A DNA stretch of 64,000 bases from Paraburkholderia phytofirmans OLGA172 (GTDB lineage Bacteria > Pseudomonadota > Gammaproteobacteria > Burkholderiales > Burkholderiaceae). Position 1 is the stretch's first letter. Each line of letters begins with the position of its first letter. The notes beneath the pieces were generated by a model. That model was given only the letters and a program-made list of their open reading frames with translations, was not told where the DNA came from and did not search any database. This document shows, one piece after another, positions 1 to 8,967 of the stretch. Made by a program: the position numbers and the translations under genes. The stretch covers positions 3,596,001-3,660,000 of the forward strand of contig NZ_CP014578.1 of assembly GCF_001634365.1 (NCBI RefSeq), in the 5' to 3' direction.

Positions 1-1
1 C

Positions 2-580
2 GTGAGCGTGGACCGAGGGAACATCATGGTTGTCGACAACAACGGCTTTGCGCGACAGCTGACAACAACTGGCCTCGACGCTTCTCCTGCCCTTTCTTCT
101 GACAAGCGGCGGGTCGTGTTCGTGCGTCGCACGCCCCAGAAGAAGGTGATAACAGGCGCCGGTGAAGCCACTGCCGACCAACTGTGGACGGTGAATCTCG
201 ACGGCACGTCGCCGCACATGCTCGTAGAAGGCCATGAGGGCAATGACCCAAAGAGAACGCTGGCCGCGCTGGATACGCCAATGTTTTCACCCGACGGACG
301 TACGGTGTATTTCACCAGCGCCGCGTGGGCTACTTCAGGCGCAATTCACGCGATTGCGGCGGCGGGCGGAAAGGAGAGGTTCGTCACGGACGGAAATACC
401 CTAATGGTCGTGCCATCAGGACAATACGCGGGCAGTCTTATCGTAAACAAGCACAAGTACTGGCTCGCTGGAGGCTCGTACAACTGGTTCTGGTTGGTCA
501 CCCCGAACGGCGAAGAAAAAGGCACAGTGGGTCCTGATGAGAACAGCATAGCGGCCTTCATGGATATGTACGCGAAGTAA
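2..580 (+). CDS. TolB-like PD40 beta-propeller protein, 3' part
   Basis: The reading frame is open from the left edge, so the gene is probably cut and only about 190 C-terminal residues are present; a GTG at base 2 could also be a start. Two typical PD40/WD40-like blade motifs are visible: SPALSSDKRRVVFVR near residues 28-42 and TPMFSPDGRTVYFTSA near residues 92-107. These resemble the TolB C-terminal propeller repeats. The last 40 residues (rich in W, F, G) look like a closing blade. In this family such propellers bind proteins or sugars in the periplasm, but no signal peptide can be judged here. Function is unknown. The neighbour downstream is a broken gene of unknown role. Confidence 0.6.
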   Translation: MSVDRGNIMVVDNNGFARQLTTTGLDASPALSSDKRRVVFVRRTPQKKVITGAGEATADQLWTVNLDGTSPHMLVEGHEGNDPKRTLAALDTPMFSPDGRTVYFTSAAWATSGAIHAIAAAGGKERFVTDGNTLMVVPSGQYAGSLIVNKHKYWLAGGSYNWFWLVTPNGEEKGTVGPDENSIAAFMDMYAK

Positions 581-710
581 CCGCAAGGTGCCGCGAAACT
601 GGGCTCGACCGTGAGCTTCCGGCTGGCGATAAGACGGGGACGCTCGTGGCCCCAACCCTGCCGAGCGATTGCGCGGCTACTGGGGCGCACCGCGTTGATT
701 TGTACCCCCC

Positions 711-1731
711 TTGCTGTCGATTGGACCGGGCGGTGCGGACGACGGTGAAGTACCAAGCTTCGATCCTCGCGGTGCGATATATTTAGGCGGTCATCCATCG
801 ACCGAAATGCATATGTCCCGCCTTGGCATCGAACACGAAAATGGCCTCACCTATGAAGGCACCGACAATCCGAGCTATCTCACTGTCCCGGCACCAATAA
901 TCTCGCAGTGCGCGCTTGTCGAATCCCCTTCCGACCTTGAGAATTTGCCGCGCGGTATGCTCAGCGACCCTTTTCGATGGATTTTCCGAGAGGACTCGTT
1001 TGACCCAGTGTCTCGCGTTCGAAGAGGCCGTCTTTTTCAGTCTTTCACCAAGACCAATCGGGAATTGGTCTTCGTCGAAGCTCACCCTAATTCGTTATCT
1101 GACAGTAGACGGAGCCGGTCGGACGGTCGAGTACATAAAGAACTAAACGTGTTCATCCATTGCACTGAATTGCTGGGACGCCCGAACCGGGGGGAAGGTC
1201 TCCAGCTTGCGATAGGTCACGTCGGAGCACACTCGCTTTGGCGAATATTGCAGACTGAACAAACGGTCAGCCAGGACGTGCTGGTTACTGTTCGAGCTGA
1301 GTCTGCGTTTGGCATATTGCCCGCTCTCAACATGGCACAGATTCCGGAGGGAAATCGGAAATCCGTCGCGGATGCTTACGACCGCGTCATGAAGGTGGCG
1401 TATCGTGATTCTCCAACTTCTGTTGTCGACCAGTGCCGAAACCTGTGCGCGGTTCTCGCTGGCCGGTGGTTACGCCAATTGAGCGGTGACGAGAAAGCGG
1501 TCCACAAAGACCTAGGTCCATGCCTCACGGCAATCGGAAAGCATGTTGGTGAAAATGAGCGACGGCTGATTCGTGCGCTCTCGAGACCGTCAACCTACTT
1601 CACCCTCGTGGGAAGGATAATGAGCGTGAGCGTCTCGACCTGCGGGAGGTATCGAACGAGGACGCCGAGCTTGCCTTACATGCAACGGGGTTCGTTCTTA
1701 GAGAGCTCGGTTGGGGACATTGATGGAATCG
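711..1731 (+). pseudogene. Unknown protein gene with an internal frameshift
   Basis: The 711 frame runs on to 1814 but loses protein-like character after about base 1580. From there the next frame encodes a convincing C-terminus (ALETVNLLHPRGKDNERE, then LDLREVSNEDAELALHATGF, ending at TGA 1729-1731). Removing one CT from the CTCTC run at 1576-1582 joins the two frames, so a 2-bp slippage is the simplest explanation. The credible part starts around 1230 (QDVLVTVRAESAFGILPALN). The N-terminal portion before 1150 is doubtful because a competing minus-strand frame overlaps it. The C-terminal part faintly recalls C-terminal domains of abortive-infection proteins, but I do not recognise the family. 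It is either a pseudogene or a sequencing error. Confidence 0.45.
783..1085 (-). CDS. Possible small unknown protein, antisense to the broken gene
   Basis: This 100-residue frame has balanced composition (GERLKKTASSNARHWVKRVL, ARQILKVGRGFDKRALRDYW) and looks more protein-like than the opposite strand over the same bases. It resembles in general style the short helical regulatory proteins of phage-like regions (conserved-looking W, a predicted helical N-terminal half and a hydrophobic IARIVGAFIGEAIFVFDA segment). No ribosome binding site is convincing and no domain is recognised. It overlaps the 5' part of the frameshifted plus-strand gene, and only one of the two can be a normal gene there. 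Low certainty. Confidence 0.3.
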   Translation of the reverse strand: MSFDEDQFPIGLGERLKKTASSNARHWVKRVLSENPSKRVAEHTARQILKVGRGFDKRALRDYWCRDSEIARIVGAFIGEAIFVFDAKAGHMHFGRWMTA

Positions 1732-1927
1732 GCTCACGTCGTGTTTCGCGCCTCGCCCATGCCCGCATTTCGCGGAAGAACCCTAAGGTTCGCGGCCATT
1801 CCGTTCAAAGTTGAGTTGACTTGTATCGTGATGCTAATCGTGGGGACGAGCGACACGGCCGCCAAGTTTTGGTTTGGCAGCGTCTCGGAGGATGACCTCG
1901 AGGAGTAGTCGAGGTCCGCGAAAGCGG

Positions 1928-2890
1928 TCACGCAGCCAGTCGATGCTCGTAGTACGGCCTGTCCCTGTCATCAAGTATTGCGTACAACGCCGCAAGGTCG
2001 GATGCGTTCGGGTTGAGCCACGCGTCTACGTTCTCTGGTTTTATGGGAATAATGCAGCGGTCATGCCCCGCTGCTGCAATCTCTGGGGGAGGCTCATCTG
2101 TTATGGCAGCAAAAGACAAGAGGTCCGGCTCTCCGGGCGCCGACCATCGGGACCACAGGCAGGCGACGAGCATGTCGTGAGCGGGGTTCGGCTTGAACTC
2201 AAGTACTACGTTCTCGTCCTTCTCGCCTTCGGAGAGCTCACGACCTTCCATCTTTGCGCGGCTGACGTTTTCATAAAACGCGTTGACGACCAAGATACCG
2301 TGCGAGTAGCCAAAAAGCGGCTTCCAAAAGCCGCCTAGGTTGTCACGGCGGGCATTGTAGGTTCCAGGGAATTTGACGTCTTGCCATGCCGGTTTGCCAG
2401 CAATGCGGCATTGATAACGCATTGGCTTCACGACGCGCTGGCCGTTTTCCATGACCATCACGGTCGCGTAGTGTCCAGGAAAAATCCGCGAGTCACGCGG
2501 CTTGGGCTCGGTTCGTTGGAGGTCATCGAGCTTGCCGCGGGTCCACGCGACTTTATCGGTGGCAATTCGCTGACTCTCAGTTGCTGCCTTGGTCACCTTA
2601 ACCTGCAGTGACCGTTCCGCATCCGCTAAACGTTTTCTCTGTTTGAACAAGTCCTGTTCGAATTTGGTCGCTTGGTCGGTGTTGAACCGGTCGATGAAGG
2701 CCTTGATTTCGCGCTCAGTTTCAGCTTGCGGTTCGGCAAATGCGTCTTCCATAGCTTTAGGTATTTTTGCCTTGCCGGCACCTTCAGCGCGCTCGAAAAA
2801 CAGGCGCGCGAACTCGTGAATGTCCATTATGGCGCCGAACGTACGCACGAGTTTTCGATAGTCAGCCTGAATCTGAGCCGAGTAGCACAT
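1928..2890 (-). CDS. SRAP-family protein (SOS response-associated peptidase, YedK/HMCES-like)
   Basis: SRAP proteins covalently trap abasic sites in single-stranded DNA through the amino-terminal cysteine exposed after Met removal. All expected residues are visible: Cys2 (MCYSAQ), Asn179 in TYNARRDN, Glu207 in AFYENV and His276 in AGHDRCIIPI. At 320 residues it is longer than E. coli YedK (about 220): residues about 35-135 form a charged, helical insertion between Cys2 and the core. The start is fixed by Cys2 and by GGAG just upstream. It lies 65 bp downstream of dnaE2 on the same strand, so it probably belongs to the SOS-induced imuA-imuB-dnaE2 operon. That fits a role at abasic sites met during translesion synthesis. 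Confidence 0.88.
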   Translation of the reverse strand: MCYSAQIQADYRKLVRTFGAIMDIHEFARLFFERAEGAGKAKIPKAMEDAFAEPQAETEREIKAFIDRFNTDQATKFEQDLFKQRKRLADAERSLQVKVTKAATESQRIATDKVAWTRGKLDDLQRTEPKPRDSRIFPGHYATVMVMENGQRVVKPMRYQCRIAGKPAWQDVKFPGTYNARRDNLGGFWKPLFGYSHGILVVNAFYENVSRAKMEGRELSEGEKDENVVLEFKPNPAHDMLVACLWSRWSAPGEPDLLSFAAITDEPPPEIAAAGHDRCIIPIKPENVDAWLNPNASDLAALYAILDDRDRPYYEHRLAA

Positions 2891-2955
2891 CGCGATTTCT
2901 CCACTTGTAACGGAGGCACAACCTAGAAGCTAGCACATTCTCGACTACGAGAACC

Positions 2956-5900
2956 TCAACAGAAATCCCGACTTGTGCTCGTCAATCCGCCAAGCAGATG
3001 AGACATGTCGACAAGGCGTTGAGCGACCAAATGTCGGACCTCTCCTTGGCACTGCCAGGTCCCGTACACCGCAAGTAGAGACGCTCCCAGCGCCTCTTTC
3101 CGCTGTTTCTCAAAGAGGCTCGGCCAAATGATTACATTCACGTTGCCCGTCTCGTCTTCCAGCGTCACGAAAAGCACGCCCTTTGCTGTGCCCGGCCGCT
3201 GACGCACCGTCACAAGTCCGCATCCTCGGGCGAGGCGGCCGTCGCCGTATGTGCGCAGCGTTGATGCTGGCATCAGGCGATTTGCAAGCAACTGCGGCCG
3301 CAGCAATTCAAGCGGATGTCGACCGAGCGTGAGACCAACCGAGCGATAGTCGGACACGATGTCGTGCGCCTCCGTCGGCGCACCGAGCTCAGGTGTTTCG
3401 TCCTCAACGGCCGCTACCGCAAGCATGTCCTTGTCCGGCACAGCGGCGACTGACTGCCACAGTGCTTCTCGGCGATTTCCCGCAAGTGACGACAGAGCGT
3501 TGGCGTCTGCAAGAACGTGAAGGTCTTTGCGGTCAAGCTGTGCGCGACGAGCCAGGTCTTTCACGCTTACGAACGGTCGAACCGCCCGCGCATTCTCAAT
3601 GCGTTCTGCGGCACCGTCCTTCATGCCGCGAAGTAGTGACATGCCGAGCTGTACCAACGGGCGCTCGGCGGTTGGGATAGTCACCAGCGCCGAGTCCCAA
3701 CCGCTAACAGTCACATCGACAGGAAGGACCTTGACGCCGTGGCGCTGGGCGTCTTGGACGAGCTGTGATGGAGAGTAAAACCCCATGGGTTGCGAGTTGA
3801 GCATGGCAGCAAGGAAGGCCTCCGGCTCATGGCATTTGAGCCAGCTGCTTGCATATACCAGCAACGCGAAGCTTGCCGCATGACTCTCCGGGAAGCCGTA
3901 CTCACCGAACCCTTTGATTTGCTCAAAGATGCCTTCAGCGAAGGCTTGGTCGTAGCCGCGTTCGAGCATCCCGTTTACGATGCGGTCATAATATTTCTCA
4001 AGTCCACCTTTACGTTTCCACGCGGCCATCGCGCGCCTCAACTGGTCGGCCTCGCCGGCGGTAAACCCTGCGGCCAGGATAGCCACTTGCATGACCTGTT
4101 CCTGAAAAATTGGTACGCCGAGCGTACGGCCGAGTGCCGTCTTTAGAGCATCGCTAGGATACGTAACCGGCTCGAAGCCCTGGCGGCGCTGCAAGTAAGG
4201 ATGGACGGCGCCGCCCTGGATTGGACCAGGACGAACGATGGCGACTTCAATAACGAGGTCGTAGAAAGTCCGGGGCCGCATTCGCGGCAGCATGCTCATC
4301 TGCGCGCGCGACTCGATTTGAAAAACACCGACGGTATCGGCGGCAGAAATCATGTCGTATGTCGCTGGGTCTTCAACCGGAATGTCTTGCATCTCAAAGC
4401 GCTCGCCGCGCTGCTCCGAGACAATGTCCAGGGTGCGTCGGATGGCTGACAACATGCCCAAAGCAAGCACATCGATTTTGAGCAGGCCCAGCGCCTCGAG
4501 GTCGTCCTTATCCCATTCGATGACGGACCTATCTTGCATTGCAGCGTTTTCGACCGGCACGAGACGGGTCAGCTTGCCGCGGCATATAACAAATCCGCCA
4601 GAATGCTGGGACAGGTGACGCGGGAACCCGAGCAGTTGCGATGCCAGTCTCGCCCACGCCTGAATGAGCGGCTTCTCCGGGTCCAGCCCAGACTCGGCGA
4701 AGCGTTTGAGCAAGTCCTGACTGTTATCGAACCAATGATGCGATTTGGCGACCAGGTCGACAATCTGCGGGTCCACGCCGAGGGCTTTGCCAGTTTCACG
4801 TAACGCGCCTCGTGGCCTATACGTCGAAACTGCAGCAGCAATCGCGGCCCGGTCGCGGCCATATTTGCGGTAAATGTACTGAATCACTTCTTCGCGCCGC
4901 TGGTGCTCGAAATCAACGTCGATGTCAGGAGGTTCGCCACGTTCCTTACTGATGAATCGCTCAAACAGCATGTTGCCGCGAGCGGGGTCGACCTCCGTAA
5001 CGCCGAGGCAGTAGCAAACAGCGGAGTTGGCGGCAGAGCCGCGGCCCTGACACAGAATGTGCTGGCTACGCGCGAAGCGAACGATGTCATACACGGTGAG
5101 AAAGTACGGCTCGTACTGCAGCTCGGCGATGAGCTCAAGCTCGTGCTCAATCTGCTCCTGTACTTTGTGGGGAATCCCTGATGGAAAGCGTCGCTGCGCG
5201 CCGATGTAGGTCTCCTGCCGGAGATAGGCCGCTGGTGTGAAGCCTGCTGGCACCAACTCATCCGGATATTCGTAGCGCAGCTCATCAAGCGAAAACGTGC
5301 AACGACCCGCAATATCGATGGTCGCCGCGAGCGCGTCATCCGGATAGAGATTCGCCAGTCGCAGTCTTGAACGCAGATGCTGCTCTGCGTTTGGCGCAAG
5401 GTCGTAACCGCACTCGTGGACTGGCTTGTCGACGCGGATAGCCGTCATGGTGTCCTGCAAGGGCTTGCGCGAACGTACATGCATGACGACCCGCCCAAGC
5501 GCGACAACCGGCACATCCGCATTGCGCGCAACAAATTCGACCGAGCCGCGATGAATGTCATCCATTGCGCGCTGATGCAGCACAAGACCTACCCACGCCC
5601 GTCCGGTAAACGTACCGTCGAGCCACTCGACCTGCGCAGCCAGAATGTCTTCTTTTGCGGGGAAATCCGGCACCAAAATGGCGAGGCAATCAGGCATGCC
5701 GAGCAGATGCCGGTTTTCCTTGTCGGGTCGCGATAGGTCCTGCGGAGTAAGGCGATATTCCCCCTTCGGTGCGCGCGTGCGGGCTAGCGTAATCAACTCA
5801 GACAGGTTGCCATATCCCTCGCGATTTCTGGCCAGAAGAATCAGCCCGAACGCGGGTGAGCCGTCCGCGTTCGCCAGGCGGAAGTAAGAGCCAACGATAA

Positions 5901-6105
5901 ATGGCAGCTTTGCTTTCTTCGCCGCAACGTGCGCGCGCACGACGCCCGCCAGCGAGCACTCATCGGTGACCGCCAGAGCTGAATAGCCCAGCTGCGCCGC
6001 ACGCTCAGACAGCTCTTCTGCGTGTGAGGCACCGTGCAAAAACGTAAAGTTCGAAAAGCAGAAAAGCTCGGCATATGCCGGCAGCATAGCGAACGAGGAA
6101 TCCAT
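2956..6105 (-). CDS. dnaE2: Error-prone DNA polymerase DnaE2 (ImuC)
   Basis: A 1,049-residue C-family polymerase of the DnaE2 type, the catalytic subunit of the ImuA-ImuB-DnaE2 mutasome that replicates across lesions during the SOS response. An N-terminal PHP domain starts at residue about 10 (CFSNFTFLHGASHAEEL, then TDECSLAGV). The polymerase active-site motif PPDIDVDFEHQRREEV is near residue 395. C-terminal parts show the helix-hairpin-helix region and an OB-fold (LARGCGLVTVRQRPGTAKGV, then VTLEDETGNVNVIIWP). The length is normal for DnaE2 and no tau-binding tail is obvious. Its start lies 6 bp after the imuB stop, indicating tight co-transcription from the LexA-boxed promoter upstream of imuA. 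Confidence 0.96.
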   Translation of the reverse strand: MDSSFAMLPAYAELFCFSNFTFLHGASHAEELSERAAQLGYSALAVTDECSLAGVVRAHVAAKKAKLPFIVGSYFRLANADGSPAFGLILLARNREGYGNLSELITLARTRAPKGEYRLTPQDLSRPDKENRHLLGMPDCLAILVPDFPAKEDILAAQVEWLDGTFTGRAWVGLVLHQRAMDDIHRGSVEFVARNADVPVVALGRVVMHVRSRKPLQDTMTAIRVDKPVHECGYDLAPNAEQHLRSRLRLANLYPDDALAATIDIAGRCTFSLDELRYEYPDELVPAGFTPAAYLRQETYIGAQRRFPSGIPHKVQEQIEHELELIAELQYEPYFLTVYDIVRFARSQHILCQGRGSAANSAVCYCLGVTEVDPARGNMLFERFISKERGEPPDIDVDFEHQRREEVIQYIYRKYGRDRAAIAAAVSTYRPRGALRETGKALGVDPQIVDLVAKSHHWFDNSQDLLKRFAESGLDPEKPLIQAWARLASQLLGFPRHLSQHSGGFVICRGKLTRLVPVENAAMQDRSVIEWDKDDLEALGLLKIDVLALGMLSAIRRTLDIVSEQRGERFEMQDIPVEDPATYDMISAADTVGVFQIESRAQMSMLPRMRPRTFYDLVIEVAIVRPGPIQGGAVHPYLQRRQGFEPVTYPSDALKTALGRTLGVPIFQEQVMQVAILAAGFTAGEADQLRRAMAAWKRKGGLEKYYDRIVNGMLERGYDQAFAEGIFEQIKGFGEYGFPESHAASFALLVYASSWLKCHEPEAFLAAMLNSQPMGFYSPSQLVQDAQRHGVKVLPVDVTVSGWDSALVTIPTAERPLVQLGMSLLRGMKDGAAERIENARAVRPFVSVKDLARRAQLDRKDLHVLADANALSSLAGNRREALWQSVAAVPDKDMLAVAAVEDETPELGAPTEAHDIVSDYRSVGLTLGRHPLELLRPQLLANRLMPASTLRTYGDGRLARGCGLVTVRQRPGTAKGVLFVTLEDETGNVNVIIWPSLFEKQRKEALGASLLAVYGTWQCQGEVRHLVAQRLVDMSHLLGGLTSTSRDFC

Positions 6106-6111
6106 GGCGTG

Positions 6112-7581
6112 TCATCCGAACAGGCCGTGGAGAAACCACCGCTGGTCTTCTTCTGCGTCACGACTGCTGACGCGCTCACGGTAAATCCAGAAGCAGCTCT
6201 GGTCTTCACCTTGTGCGACGAAATAGTCGCGTGTCACCAAGTCGCCATCAAACCACCCGGCTTCGATACGTTCACCCGGCGACACCATGCGCAGCGGCGA
6301 CCCGTAGAACGGCCGATGTTTTCGCATCAGCAGGCGCACGGGTTTTTCCAGCAGCCAGGTTGGTCGCGGAAGGCCCTCAGGCAGTGCGGTGCCTTTAGAC
6401 CGACTCGCAACGGGGACCCATCGATTTGCAATCTCAGGCCGGTAATCCGCAGTCGGTGCAGGCCGAAGTACGTTTTCTTCACCAAGTCGCGCGACCAGCA
6501 ATTCGACTAGACGTGCGTGCTCCTCGGCCGAGCCGCCAGGCTCTGGAAACAGGGTGTCCGATGCAGGTACCGCCGGTTGCACGTTCGATGCATCGAGTCG
6601 CAGTGCGATGACCGGCGCAGTCAGTTCAATCCGGCCAAGGCGTTCCTTGATGAGCCGTACAAGATGGTCCTCGCGCCACGTCGGCTCTCCCAGTGCAATT
6701 TCAATGGGTGTCGGCTCAATTGCCTGTCTGCCTCGCTCGTGCTCCAGCAAAAGCGTCGCGCCTGTGAGCGCAAGTTGCTTTGCGCACAACCAGCCACATA
6801 GCTGCACAATGAGGCGATGTGCACCGAAGACTGCAGCTTCCGCGTGTTCGATGCGGTCTGGCATTTCAATGCGCGCAGAAAACGTTGGAGGCAGTTCCAG
6901 CCAGTCAAACAGCTCGGGCGCCGTGCCGAATGCGCGGTCCAGCGAATCAAGCAGGTGCTCTCCACAACGTCGCTGCAGTCCCGCACGTGGAAGCCTTCGA
7001 ACATCCGCTATGGTCTCGCAACCAAGTCCTGTAAACCAGTCGGCGAACGGTCGCACTTCCGGTACTGACAGCAGCGGCAATGCGGACAGTTGCCGTTCGA
7101 GCGAGTCGACCTTGAGTACGCGCCGGTTCCGGTGCTTCGCGAGCAGCCACGCGCCCTGACCAGTTGGTGCGGCACTTATCCGTGCGGTCAGTCCAATGGT
7201 TTCGAGTATCGCTTTCGCCTGCCGACATACAGCAAGCAGTCCACCGAAAAGCCGAAGGCTTGCGCCGATGTCTGCGACGACAACTTCCTCTTCGAGTACT
7301 GCGACATCGGGCGAGAACTGCATGAGCGCCACTGCCACTTCGCGTTGCGCGGCATGTTCACGGCCGGGGTCACGCTCGTACATCTCTACCTCCGGCGTGA
7401 GCGTCAACACACCGCCACGCTTCATGCCAACCCGCACGCCCGCAGACCTGGCTACCCCGTCCGCGATGAGCACCTTGTCCCTGTCGAGGACCACGCAGCC
7501 ATGTGCGGCCTTAGGCAGCCACTTCGGCCGGAAGACCTCTAGCTGCAACAGGGGTAGATGAACGGCGATAAATACGCGCAT
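6112..7581 (-). CDS. imuB: ImuB, inactive Y-family polymerase-like hub protein
   Basis: ImuB is a catalytically dead relative of Y-family polymerases. It links DnaE2, ImuA and the beta clamp in the mutasome. The N-terminus (FIAVHLPLLQLEVFR) occupies the place of the Y-family metal-binding motif but lacks its acidic residues, as expected. Fingers/palm-like sequence follows (VLIADGVARSAGVRVGMKRG; VVVADIGASLRLFGG), then the little-finger region and a basic C-terminal tail ending SRDAEEDQRWFLHGLFG. The 489-residue length is typical. The chosen ATG gives a 71-bp overlap with the end of imuA; this start matches the family N-terminus, so the overlap is likely real translational coupling. Confidence 0.94.
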   Translation of the reverse strand: MRVFIAVHLPLLQLEVFRPKWLPKAAHGCVVLDRDKVLIADGVARSAGVRVGMKRGGVLTLTPEVEMYERDPGREHAAQREVAVALMQFSPDVAVLEEEVVVADIGASLRLFGGLLAVCRQAKAILETIGLTARISAAPTGQGAWLLAKHRNRRVLKVDSLERQLSALPLLSVPEVRPFADWFTGLGCETIADVRRLPRAGLQRRCGEHLLDSLDRAFGTAPELFDWLELPPTFSARIEMPDRIEHAEAAVFGAHRLIVQLCGWLCAKQLALTGATLLLEHERGRQAIEPTPIEIALGEPTWREDHLVRLIKERLGRIELTAPVIALRLDASNVQPAVPASDTLFPEPGGSAEEHARLVELLVARLGEENVLRPAPTADYRPEIANRWVPVASRSKGTALPEGLPRPTWLLEKPVRLLMRKHRPFYGSPLRMVSPGERIEAGWFDGDLVTRDYFVAQGEDQSCFWIYRERVSSRDAEEDQRWFLHGLFG

Positions 7582-8218
7582 GGTGCGAAAACAGGACAGG
7601 AGTTGGTTGAAGTGGGATGGACAGGGCCGCTGCGCGTGCTGGACCTCGTCGCTTTGTAATGTCGACGGTCAAGCCGTCGCGTTCTGGCCGGAGCGCCAGT
7701 CGTAAAACTGCTGGAGAGGCATCCTGTGCTGACGCCAGTGGGCGGACCATGAAGAACAACGTTTCCGAAGACTGTGCTGCGAGATGCAGTCGTCGCAGCG
7801 ACGAGGTCTGAACGTATTGCGCCCAGAACAGCAGTGCACCGCAGCTGCCGGCGCGCAGAATCTGCTCTGCTGCCCACAATGCATCAGCCGTCTTTGAGGC
7901 CCGAATCTGCATCAATTGTTCTGGCGACAGCCCGATGTACTCGAGGCCAAGCCCGTTGGGAATGTGCGGCGGCTGCACCATCGCAACTGGTCGCTTGCCC
8001 ATTTCGCTAAGCGCAGGACGCAGCAGCCGCATTTCACCCACACCGGCCTGCTGGACCAGCAGGTCGACGAGCGCGCCAATAGGCCATCCACCGCCAGGCA
8101 GTTCGGCCGACAGCGCCGGATACCCAGTCTCCACGACTCGTCCACGGCCACGCGCAAGCTGCGACGCCCGCCAGAGCGATGGATGTATTGCTTCCGGAAT
8201 GGGGGACGGGACAGTCAT
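7511..8218 (-). CDS. imuA: ImuA, RecA-like accessory protein of the mutasome
   Basis: First gene of the imuA-imuB-dnaE2 cassette (235 residues). ImuA proteins resemble RecA/SulA, bind ImuB and help recruit the mutasome. Visible family features are the N-terminal HPSLWRASQLARGRGRVVET, the LPGGGWPIGALVDLL segment at the Walker A-like position (GGGWP instead of a full P-loop) and SPEQLMQIRASKTADALWAAEQILRA (shown here only as a region). The C-terminus (RRGPARAAALSIPL) is a usual ImuA ending. The start ATG lies 17 bp from a perfect LexA operator, which implies direct SOS control. It overlaps imuB at the 3' end. Confidence 0.92.
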   Translation of the reverse strand: MTVPSPIPEAIHPSLWRASQLARGRGRVVETGYPALSAELPGGGWPIGALVDLLVQQAGVGEMRLLRPALSEMGKRPVAMVQPPHIPNGLGLEYIGLSPEQLMQIRASKTADALWAAEQILRAGSCGALLFWAQYVQTSSLRRLHLAAQSSETLFFMVRPLASAQDASPAVLRLALRPERDGLTVDITKRRGPARAAALSIPLQPTPVLFSHHARIYRRSSTPVAARGLPAEVAA

Positions 8219-8234
8219 TGAATTGCGGAAATAC

Positions 8235-8250
8235 CTGTATGGATGTACAG
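8235..8250. promoter_or_regulatory. LexA box (SOS operator)
   Basis: The 16-bp sequence ctgtatggatgtacag is a perfect CTGT-N8-ACAG LexA operator of the proteobacterial type. It lies 17 bp upstream of imuA on the minus strand and 56 bp upstream of the first of three small plus-strand genes, so it may control both directions. LexA control of imuA-imuB-dnaE2 is well established in other bacteria; the position here agrees. Confidence 0.9.
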
Positions 8251-8305
8251 TATCCTACACGGATTTCCGTAGCGGCGAACAGACACTTTTTTGGGGTGAA
8301 ACTTC

Positions 8306-8590
8306 ATGGATATGCGCGTTCGCAAGCCGGTCAGTCATCCGATGCCGGAAATTGCAGCATTCGTTGCAGAGATGAAAGCAGCGTTCGGCGAGCGAGAAAT
8401 CGACGAAGCTATCGGTCGCGGCAGGGCGGGAGAGTCGACGTTTTATGCATGCGAAAATGGCCATACGGTCGGCACTGCTACATCTGCGCAAACCAACGTC
8501 TGGCCTGTTGACCGTGCAGTGCGCGACCGTCATTACTGCGCCGGCTGCGACGGCTCCTGCGTGGGCACCGCGAAGTCGTGCGACGTGTAA
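8306..8590 (+). CDS. Small unknown protein with Cys-rich C-terminus
   Basis: A 94-residue protein: a helical, acidic/basic N-terminal half (PEIAAFVAEMKAAFGEREID, EAIGRGRAGESTFYACENGH) and a C-terminal end with four cysteines (HYCAGCDGSCVGTAKSC). The spacing C-x2-C-x3-C could bind a metal or form disulfides. No signal peptide. It diverges from imuA across the LexA box, so it may be SOS-regulated, though the promoter has not been shown. I do not recognise the family. The next gene begins before or just after its end, suggesting an operon with the following two small genes. Confidence 0.6.
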   Translation: MDMRVRKPVSHPMPEIAAFVAEMKAAFGEREIDEAIGRGRAGESTFYACENGHTVGTATSAQTNVWPVDRAVRDRHYCAGCDGSCVGTAKSCDV

Positions 8591-8616
8591 AACGATTGGC
8601 AAAATACGGAGAAGAC

Positions 8617-8967
8617 ATGCTTCGATTCTTGGGCGCGAGCGCACTCTTGCTGACAGTCGCTTCGACCGTGTCAGCGGCTGAACACTATGTGGAAGTCTGG
8701 AATCCGCCTGAAGCGCGGAGCGGAGCTCCACACGCCAAGCTATCGCATAAACAATCGATGCATCGACACGCTGCTCCACGCGCAGTGAAATATCAGGTAC
8801 GAAAAACATCGACGCCCATGCCGAAGTTGATTGCAAAGCAGCGTGGAACCCAAGACGGTTTGCGAACGACAGCGCCTGATTTATCGGACATTCCACGGCA
8901 GATAACGCCCGAGGGCAACATCCTGCGCGTCGATTCCCGCAAGGCTTACGTTGGGGTGTCGCGTTGA
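8617..8967 (+). CDS. Small secreted protein of unknown function
   Basis: Starting at the ATG at 8617 gives a clear signal peptide (MLRFLGASALLLTVASTVSA, cleavage near AEHYVE) and a GGAG ribosome binding site 6 bp before it; the longer frame from 8578 would bury the signal. The mature part of about 95 residues is basic and rich in His, Ala and Pro, with a C-terminal PEGNILRVDSRKAYVGVSR that could be a beta-hairpin. Likely periplasmic. No family recognised. Its TGA overlaps the ATG of the next gene by one base (TGATG), so the two are translationally coupled. Confidence 0.65.
   Translation: MLRFLGASALLLTVASTVSAAEHYVEVWNPPEARSGAPHAKLSHKQSMHRHAAPRAVKYQVRKTSTPMPKLIAKQRGTQDGLRTTAPDLSDIPRQITPEGNILRVDSRKAYVGVSR

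Noticed and set aside
7188..7542. Several 60-150 residue plus-strand ORFs inside imuB and imuA
   Set aside because: They are antisense shadows of GC-rich coding sequence with no ribosome binding sites.
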